From: Hyphomicrobiales bacterium
Lineage (GTDB): Bacteria > Pseudomonadota > Alphaproteobacteria > Rhizobiales > Rhizobiaceae
Reading direction: 5' to 3'
DNA: 64,000 nucleotides
Assembly: GCA_900465665.1 (NCBI GenBank)
Contig: UBJO01000074.1
Location: 50,812-114,811 of the forward strand
Shown piece after piece: positions 1-8,564 of this stretch. Below the pieces are notes generated by a model. That model searched no databases and was not told the origin of the DNA. It was given only the letters and a program-made list of their open reading frames with translations. Position numbers and translations under genes: made by a program. Positions within the stretch are counted from its first letter, which is position 1. Each line of letters starts with the position of its first letter.

Positions 1-489
1 ACGCTGAGTTTGGGGCCGTTTCCCGCGCCGACGATGAATGCCGCCAAGGCGAAGGATGGCAATAACGGCAACGGCAATGGCGGAGGTAACGGCAACGGCG
101 GTGGTAATGGCAACGGCGGCAACAATGGAAATGGTGCAAGCAACGGGAACGGCAACGGATCAGGCAACGGTAATGGCGCGGGCAGTGCCGGCAACAGTTC
201 CAGCAATTCAGGTGGTAACGGAAACAGCAATGGCAACGGAGGCGGGGGCGCAAGCGCTAACTCCGCCAGGGGCGGTAGCTTTTCGCCGTCATCTTCCTCC
301 GCATCGCCTGCGTCGGGCGTTCAGGCCACGCAAGATAGCGATGGCAGCCTCGATGTCCGCCACGGAAATGGCATAACCGAAACGCTGCGCCGCGGCCGCT
401 ACATCATGCGGGATTCAAAGGGCCGCACCATCGTCGACAGGCGGGCGACAGCCAACGATGTTCGGCGGCTGAACCGGTTTGTTCGCTAG
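1..489 (+). CDS. Asn/Gly-rich exported protein, 5' end cut by window edge
   Basis: The frame is open from the first base, so the true start lies upstream; the internal TTG at 10 is an unlikely start. The visible N-terminus (PFPAPTMNAAKAKDG) looks like the end of a signal peptide. About 85 residues of almost pure Gly, Asn and Ser follow in NGN/GGN repeats, then a Ser/Ala linker and a charged C-terminal block of about 45 residues (HGNGITETLRRGRYIMRD and onward) that looks like the only folded part. Similar NGN-rich exported proteins are common in Rhizobiaceae, with no function I can name. A second gene of this style sits at 4782-5426. It is convergent with the two-component genes that follow. 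Confidence 0.6.
   Translation, partial: TLSLGPFPAPTMNAAKAKDGNNGNGNGGGNGNGGGNGNGGNNGNGASNGNGNGSGNGNGAGSAGNSSSNSGGNGNSNGNGGGGASANSARGGSFSPSSSSASPASGVQATQDSDGSLDVRHGNGITETLRRGRYIMRDSKGRTIVDRRATANDVRRLNRFVR
55..255 (+). repeat. Low-complexity GGCAAC/GGNAAT coding repeat
   Basis: Imperfect 6- to 9-base repeats of the GGC-AAC-GGC-AAT type encode the Asn-Gly tract of the first gene. Such tracts can change length by replication slippage. This is a property of the coding sequence and not a separate element. Confidence 0.7.
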
Positions 490-500
490 GATTTGAAGAC

Positions 501-1121
501 CTAACCCTTCCCACGCCAACGCAGGGCCGCCTCGGTTCGATTGGAAACGCCCAATTTCGTCAGGATTTGCGTCATGTGATGCTTGACGGTCTTCTCCTGC
601 AGATCAAGCCGTAGCGCGATATGCTTGTTAGATAGGCCTTCGCCTACAAGGTCCATGACCTCCCGTTCGCGCGGCGTCAGGCTGTTCTTGGACGGCTCCT
701 TTTCCAGCGACACATCCACCACTTTCGCGGACATAGCTGGAGACACATAGCGGGTGCCCTTGATGATCGTTCTGATCGCCTCCGCAAGCCCCCTGGAGCC
801 GATGCCCTTGAGAACATATCCCATCGCGCCTCTTTGAAGAGCTGCTAGCAATGTGTCGATCTCCTCCGACGCGGTCAGCATGAGGACTTTCGTCGATGGG
901 CTGTGCTGCAAGATTGCACCGATTGCGCTCAAGCCCCCGCCTGGCATGGACACGTCGACCAGCATGACATCAGGATGCTTGTCGGCCGCAATCATCGCCG
1001 CGTCGGCGCTAGTGGCACCTTCTCCCACGACCAGGAAGTCCTTGATTTCGGAAAGACTGCGCGTCACGCCTTCGCGAAACAATGGATGGTCATCCACGAT
1101 CCCAACGGTAATGGACGTCAT
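501..1121 (-). CDS. NarL/FixJ-type response regulator
   Basis: This 206-residue protein has an N-terminal receiver domain (acidic pair D10-D11 near VGIVDDH, phospho-acceptor Asp56 in VDVSMPGGG, conserved Lys in VLKGIGS) and a C-terminal LuxR-type helix-turn-helix from about residue 145 (LTPREREVMDLVGEGLSNKH). It should be a DNA-binding transcription factor activated by phosphorylation. Its start overlaps the end of the upstream kinase gene by 4 bases, so the two are almost certainly a translationally coupled cognate pair. The signal and target genes cannot be read from the sequence. Confidence 0.93.
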   Translation of the reverse strand: MTSITVGIVDDHPLFREGVTRSLSEIKDFLVVGEGATSADAAMIAADKHPDVMLVDVSMPGGGLSAIGAILQHSPSTKVLMLTASEEIDTLLAALQRGAMGYVLKGIGSRGLAEAIRTIIKGTRYVSPAMSAKVVDVSLEKEPSKNSLTPREREVMDLVGEGLSNKHIALRLDLQEKTVKHHMTQILTKLGVSNRTEAALRWRGKG

Positions 1122-2554
1122 CTTTGCTCTCCCGTTTCCATCGGTTCAAAGGTCATCGTCAAGATCGTGCCTTTGTCACCGGTCTTCACTTCAAACGTTC
1201 CGCCAAGACTATCGACCCGCTCGCGAAGCCCCACAAGCCCTAGGCTCGATGGCCTTACATGGTTCGGATCGAAGCCCTCGCCGCGATCACTGACCGTGAT
1301 CGTGACATGCCCGCGATGAAGGGCGGCCCAAACAGCCTGCTGGATGCCGCCGCCGTGGCGATGGGCATTGTTCAAGGCCTCCTGAATGAACCGGTAGATA
1401 CAGATCTTGACCGCCGCCACCGGCTCCGATCCATCCTGCTCGATTACCGTGTTGACGGTCGTGGCTGTTCTCATTTGATGAGCTTCGGTGACACGGTTAA
1501 CGATTTCGGCAAAAGATGCCTTTTCGATCTCGGGAAGCACCAGTCCCTTGCAGATGTTTCTGATCTCTGTCATCGCCTCGGCCAGGCTGGAGCGGATCCA
1601 GGACAGTTCCTTCTCACGCTCCTCGGGCTGAGTTTCGGCACTGATCAGCAATTCGCTATCGAGCCGCAGGGAAGCATAGGCGATGTGCTGTGCGGGGCCA
1701 TCATGGAGGTCGGCGCCGATGCTGCGCAGATAGGTCTCGTTCAAGGATGCAGCGCGTTGGGATGCACGCTGGAGCCGGACCTGCAGCCCCTTGTTCTCAG
1801 CGAGCAACGTGGAGAGTTCCGCAACGCGTTTTGTGAGATCCCTCTGCTGTTCCTGGATTGTTTGGCTCCCGCGAAAAACCAGTGCTGACAAGACGGCAAA
1901 AAACACGGAGGTGAGACCCGCGACCGCGAACCAGCTCCACAGTCGTGCCTGCGTTAGGCTCTCGGCAAGCCCTTCGGCGGTCTCGTAAAATTCCAGGACC
2001 GCCACGGCCTGGCCGGACCATGGCTGGAGCACTGGATTGTAGATCTCCATCAGTGGCTTACCGAGAGAACGTTCGGCGGTGCTTTCCGGATCGTCGGCGA
2101 TCTCGTAGCGCGCAACCAGCGTTCCCGCAAATGCCTGGCGAAGCTTGTCGTTGACCGCAAACTGTTTTCCGACAAGCGCCTTATCGTTGGAGTATAGAAT
2201 TGTCCCGTCGCTGCGCCATAGTTTGAACGACACCAATCGCTTTACAAGCGCTCCTTGCTCAAGCGTTTCATCGAGCGCCAGCGCGCTTGCCTCGTCGAGC
2301 GGCGCAGCCTTCTGCATATCGGGAAGAAGTGGGGCAACGACACTGTCCACATAAAGGGCGGTCGCGGCGCCGGAGTTGTGGATCACCGCATCTTCGATGA
2401 CCATCGACACCAGATAGCCGACGATGAACATGGCCGCTAAACTAACCAGGCCGCCAACGACGACAAATCGCAGAGCGAGAGAGCGGGCCGTCCAGCGGGA
2501 AATCCAGTTCATATTCAGCCAGTTGTAATGAGAAACCCAATACCTAATGCTCAT
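1118..2554 (-). CDS. Membrane sensor histidine kinase (HisKA_3 type)
   Basis: This 478-residue protein has a transmembrane helix near residues 28-55, an extracytoplasmic sensor region of about 140 residues, and a second helix near 200-225. A coiled coil follows, then a NarX/DegS-type dimerisation domain with the phospho-acceptor His in IGADLHDGPAQ (about residue 280) and an HATPase domain (NALNNAHRHG, GLVGLRERVDSLGG). The family pairs with NarL-type regulators, and the next gene is exactly that. I kept the upstream ATG; a Met at residue 15 is an alternative start. The periplasmic region is not a fold I recognise, so the ligand is unknown. Confidence 0.92.
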   Translation of the reverse strand: MSIRYWVSHYNWLNMNWISRWTARSLALRFVVVGGLVSLAAMFIVGYLVSMVIEDAVIHNSGAATALYVDSVVAPLLPDMQKAAPLDEASALALDETLEQGALVKRLVSFKLWRSDGTILYSNDKALVGKQFAVNDKLRQAFAGTLVARYEIADDPESTAERSLGKPLMEIYNPVLQPWSGQAVAVLEFYETAEGLAESLTQARLWSWFAVAGLTSVFFAVLSALVFRGSQTIQEQQRDLTKRVAELSTLLAENKGLQVRLQRASQRAASLNETYLRSIGADLHDGPAQHIAYASLRLDSELLISAETQPEEREKELSWIRSSLAEAMTEIRNICKGLVLPEIEKASFAEIVNRVTEAHQMRTATTVNTVIEQDGSEPVAAVKICIYRFIQEALNNAHRHGGGIQQAVWAALHRGHVTITVSDRGEGFDPNHVRPSSLGLVGLRERVDSLGGTFEVKTGDKGTILTMTFEPMETGEQR

Positions 2555-2856
2555 TTGGATCTTTTCCAGCCCTGCACAACGGGGGGTTCCATGGACGAAG
2601 GTGCGCGGTGTTCGCTTGCCGAGGGGGAGACGACGTACGCTGCGCGCTAACGGATTTGCCGATCGTCGATCCGCAGTGGAAAAGGCGCTCTGCAGGTGTG
2701 CCTTCGATCAAAGCGATGCAGGGGGTGACACAAGAATGACGGTCACGGTGAAACCGGACAACTCCAAGATCGTTCTGGACAACAGATAGGCGACACGACG
2801 ACGCATCATCGACGCCTAGGCGAAAACGCTTCTGGTTTCATGAGGCGATGATTTCG
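2555..2856. other. Intergenic, no gene seen
   Basis: About 300 bases upstream of the kinase gene. Short open frames here lack a credible start site or recognisable product. The kinase promoter must lie here, but no clear -35/-10 pair stands out. Confidence 0.4.
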
Positions 2857-3081
2857 CTACTCTGCGGCTTGGTTCATTTGTAGGCTGTCCAAGGGTTCGA
2901 CGATAGAGATAATTTCGAAGTCCCCAATCATGTGGTGTTGATCGGACCCAAGAACGGCCAAGGTCCAAAAATCACGATCTTCGCCGAAAACCGTCGAGAC
3001 TTGGACGATCGTCGTCTGGCCAGAGGTATGGCTTGCTGATCGCGCCCAGTAAAAGCAGCCTGGTACCAGACCCTTCATCAT
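2857..3081 (-). CDS. Small conserved-looking hypothetical protein
   Basis: About 74 residues, starting at an ATG with GGAG five bases upstream; a GTG five codons earlier is the alternative. The sequence (LVPGCFYWARSAS, TIVQVSTVFGEDRDFWTLA, GDFEIISIVEPL) reads like a small beta-rich domain and resembles short rhizobial proteins with a PGxYWAR start and a FEVIS end. No signal peptide, membrane segment or catalytic motif is visible. The resemblance is from memory and no function can be given. Confidence 0.55.
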   Translation of the reverse strand: MMKGLVPGCFYWARSASHTSGQTTIVQVSTVFGEDRDFWTLAVLGSDQHHMIGDFEIISIVEPLDSLQMNQAAE

Positions 3082-3556
3082 GCCTACTCCACACACAATT
3101 GCGGTAAGATATCAGAAAACTTGAGCGTGACCACTTCTCGTATTCGATACCCACAAAGACGTCGAGCAAGACGGCACCGGCTTGATGCCCCAGTTACTCT
3201 TGGCTCGCTGAGCCTCTCCTCAAAAAGCGCTCCAACACCTGCCGCCGTGTCGGGCAGCGATGCGACATGCCCAACTCGCGATTGAAGTCCATCCGTGGTC
3301 ATAGCGGTCGGTGTTTCACGGTTTGCACCCGTTGCCGAAGAGACTACGCGGGATGTGAGGAAAACAGCCATCGTATTAGCGACCTCCGATCCGTCTTGGG
3401 AACATAAAAATAGCTTACGTAAAAATAGCTTACAGATGTGCGTGCGAACCTCGCAAGTGGGACCTAAGTCCTACCGGCGGAACCAAAGGAATTTTGAGAG
3501 ATTACCTCCACATCCATAGCTTGGTTCTACAGGCAGGACTTGAAAGGTTTACCTCG
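3082..3556. other. Intergenic with a short direct repeat
   Basis: No convincing gene. Open frames in both directions have atypical composition. The only structure I see is the tandem 15-base repeat at 3406-3433. The BON-domain gene starts at the right edge. Confidence 0.4.
3406..3433. repeat. Tandem repeat of AAAAATAGCTTAC, period 15
   Basis: The 13-base unit AAAAATAGCTTAC occurs at 3406-3418 and 3421-3433, separated by GT. It lies in AT-rich intergenic DNA upstream of the BON-domain gene and could be a pair of regulator half-sites on one face of the helix or a slippage product. Confidence 0.6.
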
Positions 3557-3829
3557 ATGAGATTTGGTTCCGATAGCTTCACCCATGAAGATTGGTGCTT
3601 GCAAGGTCATGGTTCGGCGTCAACGATTGCAACTATTCGGGCGGCACTTTCCGCAGAGCCTGACATTGACAGCAGCGCGATCAAGGTTCACATGATCGGG
3701 CCAGTTGTAATATTGGAGGGCTACATCTCGAATACGGCTCATCGTGACAGCGCGATTGCGATTGCCACGATGGTCGTTGGATTTGGAAACGTTCACGATC
3801 GAATGTTGAGCCACTATCCGACTCACTAA
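3557..3829 (+). CDS. BON-domain protein
   Basis: The protein is 90 residues if it starts at the ATG preceded by GAAAGG; a TTG at 3494 would add 21 residues but has a poorly spaced ribosome-binding site. A single BON domain fills most of the length: ATIRAALSAEPDIDSSAIKV, then GPVVILEGYISNTAHRDSA and a terminal helix ending in VVGFGNVHDRM. BON domains (OsmY-like) bind phospholipid or membrane surfaces and are often osmotic or general-stress proteins. There is no signal peptide, so unlike OsmY it would stay cytoplasmic. Confidence 0.75.
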   Translation: MRFGSDSFTHEDWCLQGHGSASTIATIRAALSAEPDIDSSAIKVHMIGPVVILEGYISNTAHRDSAIAIATMVVGFGNVHDRMLSHYPTH

Positions 3830-4187
3830 CTCCAATGTCTCTTTGCCTATAGCGTCGATGGCAGCAGTCAACTCGAATGCCAGACTGCAACGAAATCGCT
3901 GCTGTTGCGGCGCCAAGCTTAGATGAAGCACAACTGATCTTGGGAATGTTGTGAGTTTAAATGCACTTAGAACTTTCAACGCTAACACCTCACTCCATTG
4001 CGATCGATCCACTTTGGAGAATCCGATGCGTTTGACGCGTGCACGTGTCGACTTTTACGTTAAGTGTAAGCGAGGCGGGAATGTGAGGCTGCCGGCTTAT
4101 GCGAGGCCGACAAAAGTATAACATCCTGCATCTTTTTGCATGGTCGCACGTTCCGTTTTCAGATGACATCACCTAAGGACGATAGCG
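3830..4187. other. Intergenic, one near-palindrome
   Basis: No gene is supported. A 16-base near-palindrome (GACGCGTGCACGTGTC, 4034-4049) lies about 140 bases upstream of the next start and could be a regulator site. I could not place a promoter. Confidence 0.35.
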
Positions 4188-4505
4188 ATGACAGATACGC
4201 GATTAAGAGGTTTCAAAAGCCGGGCTGAACTCGAAGAGCACCTCGGTGAGATCTCCGATGATGCGGAGGCGATTGGGACAGCTGGCCACGTTCAAGACGA
4301 TCTCAAAGACCTTGAACGAGAGGCCGCCTGGCTTCGCAAGGAGGTCTCTGATCTTCGATCACAACTCCATGTCGTCCGTGGTGTTAACCAGCCGAACCAG
4401 GAAGAGCAAGCATCTGGTCGTCACTATTGGCGATGGGCCACAGCATTCGCCATTGCCCTGACGCTTTATCATTTTCGGATGCGCGCGCGACACCGTCCAA
4501 CTTAG
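4188..4505 (+). CDS. Small coiled-coil protein with C-terminal membrane anchor
   Basis: 105 residues with an ATG preceded by AAGGA. Residues 8-75 are charged and helical, with a likely coiled coil (DDLKDLEREAAWLRKEVSDL). One hydrophobic helix near 80-97 (RWATAFAIALTLYHF) and a basic tail (RMRARHRPT) follow. The layout recalls ElaB/YqjD (DUF883) proteins, which anchor soluble partners to the inner membrane under stress, but I see no direct family match. Function unknown. Confidence 0.6.
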   Translation: MTDTRLRGFKSRAELEEHLGEISDDAEAIGTAGHVQDDLKDLEREAAWLRKEVSDLRSQLHVVRGVNQPNQEEQASGRHYWRWATAFAIALTLYHFRMRARHRPT

Positions 4506-4758
4506 AGTGTCCCCAGGCTATCTTCTGTCAGTGGCCACCGCGCACTTAACAACGTAGCCGTCGATTGCGTCTTGTGTTTGAAAGCCGATTACCAAAGGCC
4601 CGCTGCAATGCCAGCAGTCGGATCGAGGTCATCGGCGTTCGTTCCTCCACACGACATCAGACCTCCGTCCGATGTATGATCAGCGATGATCCGTTAGCGT
4701 TGAAATCAATCTTGAACGGTAATGAGACGTCCTGCTGGCGGCTCACCTGGAGGAAACG

Positions 4759-4785
4759 ATGCGCATCACCATCTGGCTTCGATGA
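4759..4785 (+). CDS. Eight-codon leader frame overlapping the next start
   Basis: ATG at 4759 sits behind the best ribosome-binding site of this region (GGAGGAAACG) and encodes MRITIWLR before TGA. The stop overlaps the ATG of the exported-protein gene as ATGA. Two readings fit: a leader peptide that couples translation, or a real or sequencing frameshift that split the signal peptide, since MRITIWLR would be a normal positively charged n-region for the hydrophobic core that follows. Confidence 0.45.
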   Translation: MRITIWLR

Positions 4786-5426
4786 CTGCCCTATTGCTCG
4801 CTGTCTGCGTGGTCCCGCTCGCTGTTGCAGGCTTTGCTTGCACTGCCATGGCGAAGGACGGAAATGGTGGGGGTAAAGGAGGTGGCCATGGAGGCGGCGG
4901 CGGCAATGCAGGCGGAAATCATGGCAACAGCGGTGGCCAGGCCGGGAGCTCTACACACGGCACCTCGCCATCGCGAGGCAATATCGCGAAAGGAAAGTCG
5001 GGCGAGGCTAGTGATCATTCGCGGGGCGGCAAGGCTGAGCGCGCGACATCTTTAACCACGAACGAACGCAAGGCGTCCGCCGAGCTAGCTGGATTGAACT
5101 CTCTCAATCGCAACTACAAAGCCTATCTTCATACGTCTGATCCACGAATGAAAGCGATCTCAGCTTACGCCGTTGCCTATGCCCAATACGAACTCGACAA
5201 CGGGACCGAGCCGTCCGAGAATGATCCAATCCTCGGAGACCAGGCGCTGCAAGACGCGCTCGCATCGGCAACGACGACTGGGGAGATCAGCTCCGTCGCA
5301 CTCCAGAGGGCCAAGTCTATCCTTGGTGTCGGTGAGGCCGAGGGAAAGATCGATCAAATCAGAGCCACACTCACGTCGACATCGGCAGTCGAGGATGCCG
5401 TCCCTGTCGTTGGCCGCCCGAATTGA
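4782..5426 (+). CDS. Gly-rich exported protein
   Basis: 214 residues from the ATG at 4782; a longer frame from 4722 would put 20 implausible residues ahead of the signal peptide. The start MTALLLAVCVVPLAVAGFAC is a signal-peptide core, with cleavage likely after TAMA. A Gly/His/Asn/Ser-rich tract follows (about residues 25-75), then a folded C-terminal half (LAGLNSLNRNYKAYLHTSDP, ISAYAVAYAQYELDNG). This C-terminal pattern is one I associate with exported rhizobial proteins of unknown role. The start has almost no ribosome-binding site of its own and seems to depend on the overlapping leader at 4759. Confidence 0.7.
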   Translation: MTALLLAVCVVPLAVAGFACTAMAKDGNGGGKGGGHGGGGGNAGGNHGNSGGQAGSSTHGTSPSRGNIAKGKSGEASDHSRGGKAERATSLTTNERKASAELAGLNSLNRNYKAYLHTSDPRMKAISAYAVAYAQYELDNGTEPSENDPILGDQALQDALASATTTGEISSVALQRAKSILGVGEAEGKIDQIRATLTSTSAVEDAVPVVGRPN

Positions 5427-5468
5427 GCAAAAGAGGTGTGGATGCCTATGACCATAGAGCGATACTGG

Positions 5469-7025
5469 CTATGCGGTGTTGTTTTCGGTTGAAACACGCT
5501 GCGCGAACGCAACAGCGATGATCGCGCAGGCAGTCAAAATAGCGACGAGAAGCCAAGCCTCGTTGATCGCCTGGACAGTTCCTGCGGTCTGAACGAGCGG
5601 ATCGAGCACGGCAGTCTTTTCCGCGTCGAACCCGCCGGACTGATGCGCGGTGACGATGTCAATTGGAGCTCCAATAAAATCGGCGATGTTTTTGTCACCA
5701 TTCTCTAGGCCCTTCCAAAGCTTTTGCCCCAGGGCCTCGGAACGGGTGTAGATGATCGTGTCTATCAAGGCGATCCCGATCGCGCCTCCGAGGTTGCGCA
5801 TCAGGTTGAAAAGGCCGCTAGCATCTGGAACACGATTGGGCGGTAGCGTGCCGAGGGCCAGACGAGTGGGCGGCAAAAGGCAAAACATGATAGCGACGCC
5901 GCGAACGATCTGCGGCCAAAACATCGCATCATAATCAGATCGTGGATCCTGGTATGCACTCATTGCGAGGCCAACCGCAAACAGGGCAAATCCGCATGCT
6001 GACAACAGGCGTGGGTCGGTTCTCTTTTCTAACGCCACAGCAATTGGTGCGGTGACGAGTTGAGCAATGCCCGTGACCAGCATGACCATACCGATTTCCA
6101 AGGCGTCGTGTCCCCTGACAAATGCCAGGAAGACTGGCATGAGATACACCGAGCCGAACAGCCCGATACCAAGAACGAAGCTCAGGATCGAGCCAACGAG
6201 AAAATTACGGTCCCCGAAGTTGCCGAGCTCAACGAGAGGTCGCGAGCGCATTGTGGAACGCCAGGCGAAAAGCGATCCAGCGATGAAAGCGCAGCTCAAG
6301 CAGCCGATCACGTAAAGGGAAATCCACCCGTTTGTCGGCGCTTCCTTCAGGCCGATTTCCAAGGCGGCGAGACAGCCGGCCATGCATAGCAGGGACAGCC
6401 AATCGAAGCCTCGAAGTGCTGACGGATCGACCCTGTGGAGTGGCAGGGTCCGCGACGCCACCGCGGCGGCGACTAGTCCCGGCGCGAGGTTGATCAGGAA
6501 GAGCCAATGCCATGAATAAATATGGGTCAACCACCCGCCTGCGATCGGGCCAACAGTGGGTGCGAGAACAGCAAGCACGCCCGCGATCGTCGTCGCCAAT
6601 GCTTGGCGCTTATTGGGGAAGAGGATGAAAACTGCGGAAAAGACCGAAGGTATCAACGTTCCCCCGGAAAATCCCTGAAGAACTCGAAAGGTGACGAGCT
6701 CGCCGAATTCGCCGCTAGCTGCGCATCCAGCGGAAGCGATGACGAAAACGATGAGTGATCCTACAAACAACCAGCGCATGGTCAGCAACCGGGTGAAAAA
6801 ACCGGTCAGCGGGATGGCGACGACCTCAGCGATCAGATAAGCGGTCTGGATCCAGCTTAGCCTGTCAGGATTGATTTCGAGCGCCGACTGTATAGTCGGA
6901 AGCGATGTCGCCACGACCTGGACGTCAAGGATCGCCAGGAACATGCCCGCGCACATCGCCACAAATCCGCTCCACACCGAAACGGATGTTCGAAGTGCTG
7001 GCGAATGATCAGCGGTGTCAGACAT
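5469..7025 (-). CDS. DHA2-family (EmrB/QacA) 14-TM efflux transporter
   Basis: 518 residues, close to the family norm. Helix 1 carries the DHA2 signature (MFLAILDVQVVATSLPTIQ) and the antiporter motif region is present (VGPIAGGWLTHIYSWHWLFL). Fourteen membrane segments are expected. The protein should use the proton gradient to export a small, probably lipophilic compound. It is the last gene of an operon with the polyketide synthase and methyltransferase (8-base overlap with the latter), so the natural inference is export of their product. No membrane-fusion partner is encoded next to it. Confidence 0.9.
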   Translation of the reverse strand: MSDTADHSPALRTSVSVWSGFVAMCAGMFLAILDVQVVATSLPTIQSALEINPDRLSWIQTAYLIAEVVAIPLTGFFTRLLTMRWLFVGSLIVFVIASAGCAASGEFGELVTFRVLQGFSGGTLIPSVFSAVFILFPNKRQALATTIAGVLAVLAPTVGPIAGGWLTHIYSWHWLFLINLAPGLVAAAVASRTLPLHRVDPSALRGFDWLSLLCMAGCLAALEIGLKEAPTNGWISLYVIGCLSCAFIAGSLFAWRSTMRSRPLVELGNFGDRNFLVGSILSFVLGIGLFGSVYLMPVFLAFVRGHDALEIGMVMLVTGIAQLVTAPIAVALEKRTDPRLLSACGFALFAVGLAMSAYQDPRSDYDAMFWPQIVRGVAIMFCLLPPTRLALGTLPPNRVPDASGLFNLMRNLGGAIGIALIDTIIYTRSEALGQKLWKGLENGDKNIADFIGAPIDIVTAHQSGGFDAEKTAVLDPLVQTAGTVQAINEAWLLVAILTACAIIAVAFAQRVSTENNTA

Positions 7026-7515
7026 GTCGAGATCCCGAAAGGGCCGCGTTCTCGGTCTTGATCCTGACCGTTAGAACGAGTGCGTTGGCGATGGAGAATA
7101 CCAGCGCGTGGAGCGGTTGGCCAAGACAGAGTGGAAGGACCGCGATCTCGCCGATGACGACCAGGTAATTGGGATGCCGGATGAAGCGGTAGGGACCGGC
7201 AGCCACCAGCGTCTCGCCAGGAACGACGATAATGCGTGTCGTCCAACGTTTCCCGAGTGTGGCAAGCGTCCAAAACCGCAATGCCTGCAGACACACAAAC
7301 ACACCGAGCCAAATAGGGTGAACCCGCACATTCCATGCCACAACCCAAAGGCTGGACAGCCACAACGTATGAAGCGCGACGATCAGGCTGTAATGTTCTT
7401 TGCCAATCTCCCGGCCACCCTTTGAAAGTAAAGCTTTGGTGTTGCGTCGCGCGAACCAGAGTTCACCGACCCGCTCCACGGTGACCGCCAATAACAACAT
7501 AGACGACCAGGTCAC
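7018..7515 (-). CDS. ICMT-family membrane methyltransferase
   Basis: 165 residues from a GTG that overlaps the stop of the polyketide synthase gene (GTGA). Four to five hydrophobic helices are present, together with the family signature for AdoMet binding (GPYRFIRHPNYLVVIGEI). ICMT-like proteins methylate lipophilic substrates in the membrane. In Bacillus (BpsB/YpbQ) and related clusters the homologue sits beside a type III polyketide synthase and O-methylates alkylpyrones or alkylresorcinols. The same arrangement here suggests the same reaction; the substrate is an inference. Confidence 0.87.
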   Translation of the reverse strand: MTWSSMLLLAVTVERVGELWFARRNTKALLSKGGREIGKEHYSLIVALHTLWLSSLWVVAWNVRVHPIWLGVFVCLQALRFWTLATLGKRWTTRIIVVPGETLVAAGPYRFIRHPNYLVVIGEIAVLPLCLGQPLHALVFSIANALVLTVRIKTENAALSGSRHV

Positions 7516-8564
7516 GCCATGGCCTTCAACGACACGCAGCTTAGCGTAAAACCCGGTCCCATGGCCGTTAGCAATGTGCGCTGCGGCTGACCTGCCGCAA
7601 TGACCCTTTCAAGAACGAACAGAGCGGTCGGCGATGACATGTTTCCGTACTCTCGTAGAACTTGCCGTTCGTGGTCCAGTGCTCCCCGATCGAGTTTCAG
7701 CGCGGATTCCAGGGCATCGATCACCTTTGCGCCGCCTGGATGACACGCAAAGCGATCGATATCATGCAAGGCAAGGTTGGACCTCGATAAGATGGTCTTA
7801 ATCGCCGGACGAAGATTGCCTTGTGCGAATGGCGGAATAGCGCGATCGAAAATCACACCGAGACCTTCAGGGTCGACACTCCATCCCATTATGTCGAGGG
7901 TGTCGGGCCAAGTGTGCTGTCCGCTCATTTCTATTTCCGCTAGTCCATATTCGCCTGCCTTGACAATACAAGCGGCGGCTCCGTCGCCGAAAAGTGCGGT
8001 GGCGACAATATTCGCCTTTGTGAGTTTATCCAACCGGAACGCGAGCGTGCAGGTCTCCACGGCGACGAGCAGCACGACAGAACCGGGTCGCGACGCCGCC
8101 AGTCGCGACGCGATCGACAAACCCGAAACGCCGCCCGCGCAACCCAGGCCGAACACGGGCACGCGCTCAACGTCCTCGCGAAAACCCATCGTCTCGAAGA
8201 CGCGCGCTTCCAGGCTGGGCGTCGCGATGCCGGTCGATGAGACAGTGACAACGGTATCGACATCGGACGCGGCGAGCTGGGCAACCTCAAGCGCACGGGT
8301 TGCCGCATCAACAAAAAGTGTGCTCGCATCCTCGATGAAAGCCGTGTTTTTGGCTGGCCATCCTGAAGTGTTGAGGTACCAGTCGATAGGTCGCACGCCG
8401 TAGCGCCGGCTGATGCCCGAGCTCTCAAAGACTTTGGCCAGGCGCTCGAAGTCGCCAAAGCGAGACGAGAAAGCCTTTTGTGAAGCAAGAGCGGCGTCAC
8501 GCTGGTCAATCAAGTACGGGGGCAGGGCGGTTCCAATCGAGACCAATTTAACGGATGCGGGCAT
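7512..8564 (-). CDS. Type III polyketide synthase (chalcone synthase-like)
   Basis: 350 residues from the ATG preceded by AAAGGA; an ATG ten codons earlier is possible. The catalytic triad is readable as Cys142 (VFGLGCAGG), His275 (FACHPGGAK) and Asn308 (REYGNMSSP). The thiolase fold also shows in VTVSSTGIATPSLEA and LFGDGAAACIV. Such enzymes extend an acyl-CoA with malonyl-CoA and cyclise it to an alkylpyrone, alkylresorcinol or similar ring. It heads an operon with a methyltransferase and an exporter, a compact pathway for a methylated phenolic lipid or pyrone. The starter unit cannot be read from the sequence. Confidence 0.93.
   Translation of the reverse strand: MPASVKLVSIGTALPPYLIDQRDAALASQKAFSSRFGDFERLAKVFESSGISRRYGVRPIDWYLNTSGWPAKNTAFIEDASTLFVDAATRALEVAQLAASDVDTVVTVSSTGIATPSLEARVFETMGFREDVERVPVFGLGCAGGVSGLSIASRLAASRPGSVVLLVAVETCTLAFRLDKLTKANIVATALFGDGAAACIVKAGEYGLAEIEMSGQHTWPDTLDIMGWSVDPEGLGVIFDRAIPPFAQGNLRPAIKTILSRSNLALHDIDRFACHPGGAKVIDALESALKLDRGALDHERQVLREYGNMSSPTALFVLERVIAAGQPQRTLLTAMGPGFTLSCVSLKAMA

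Noticed and set aside
3399..3424. Possible EcfG promoter before the BON-domain gene
   Set aside because: GGAAC is present, but no GTT follows at 16 or 17 bases.
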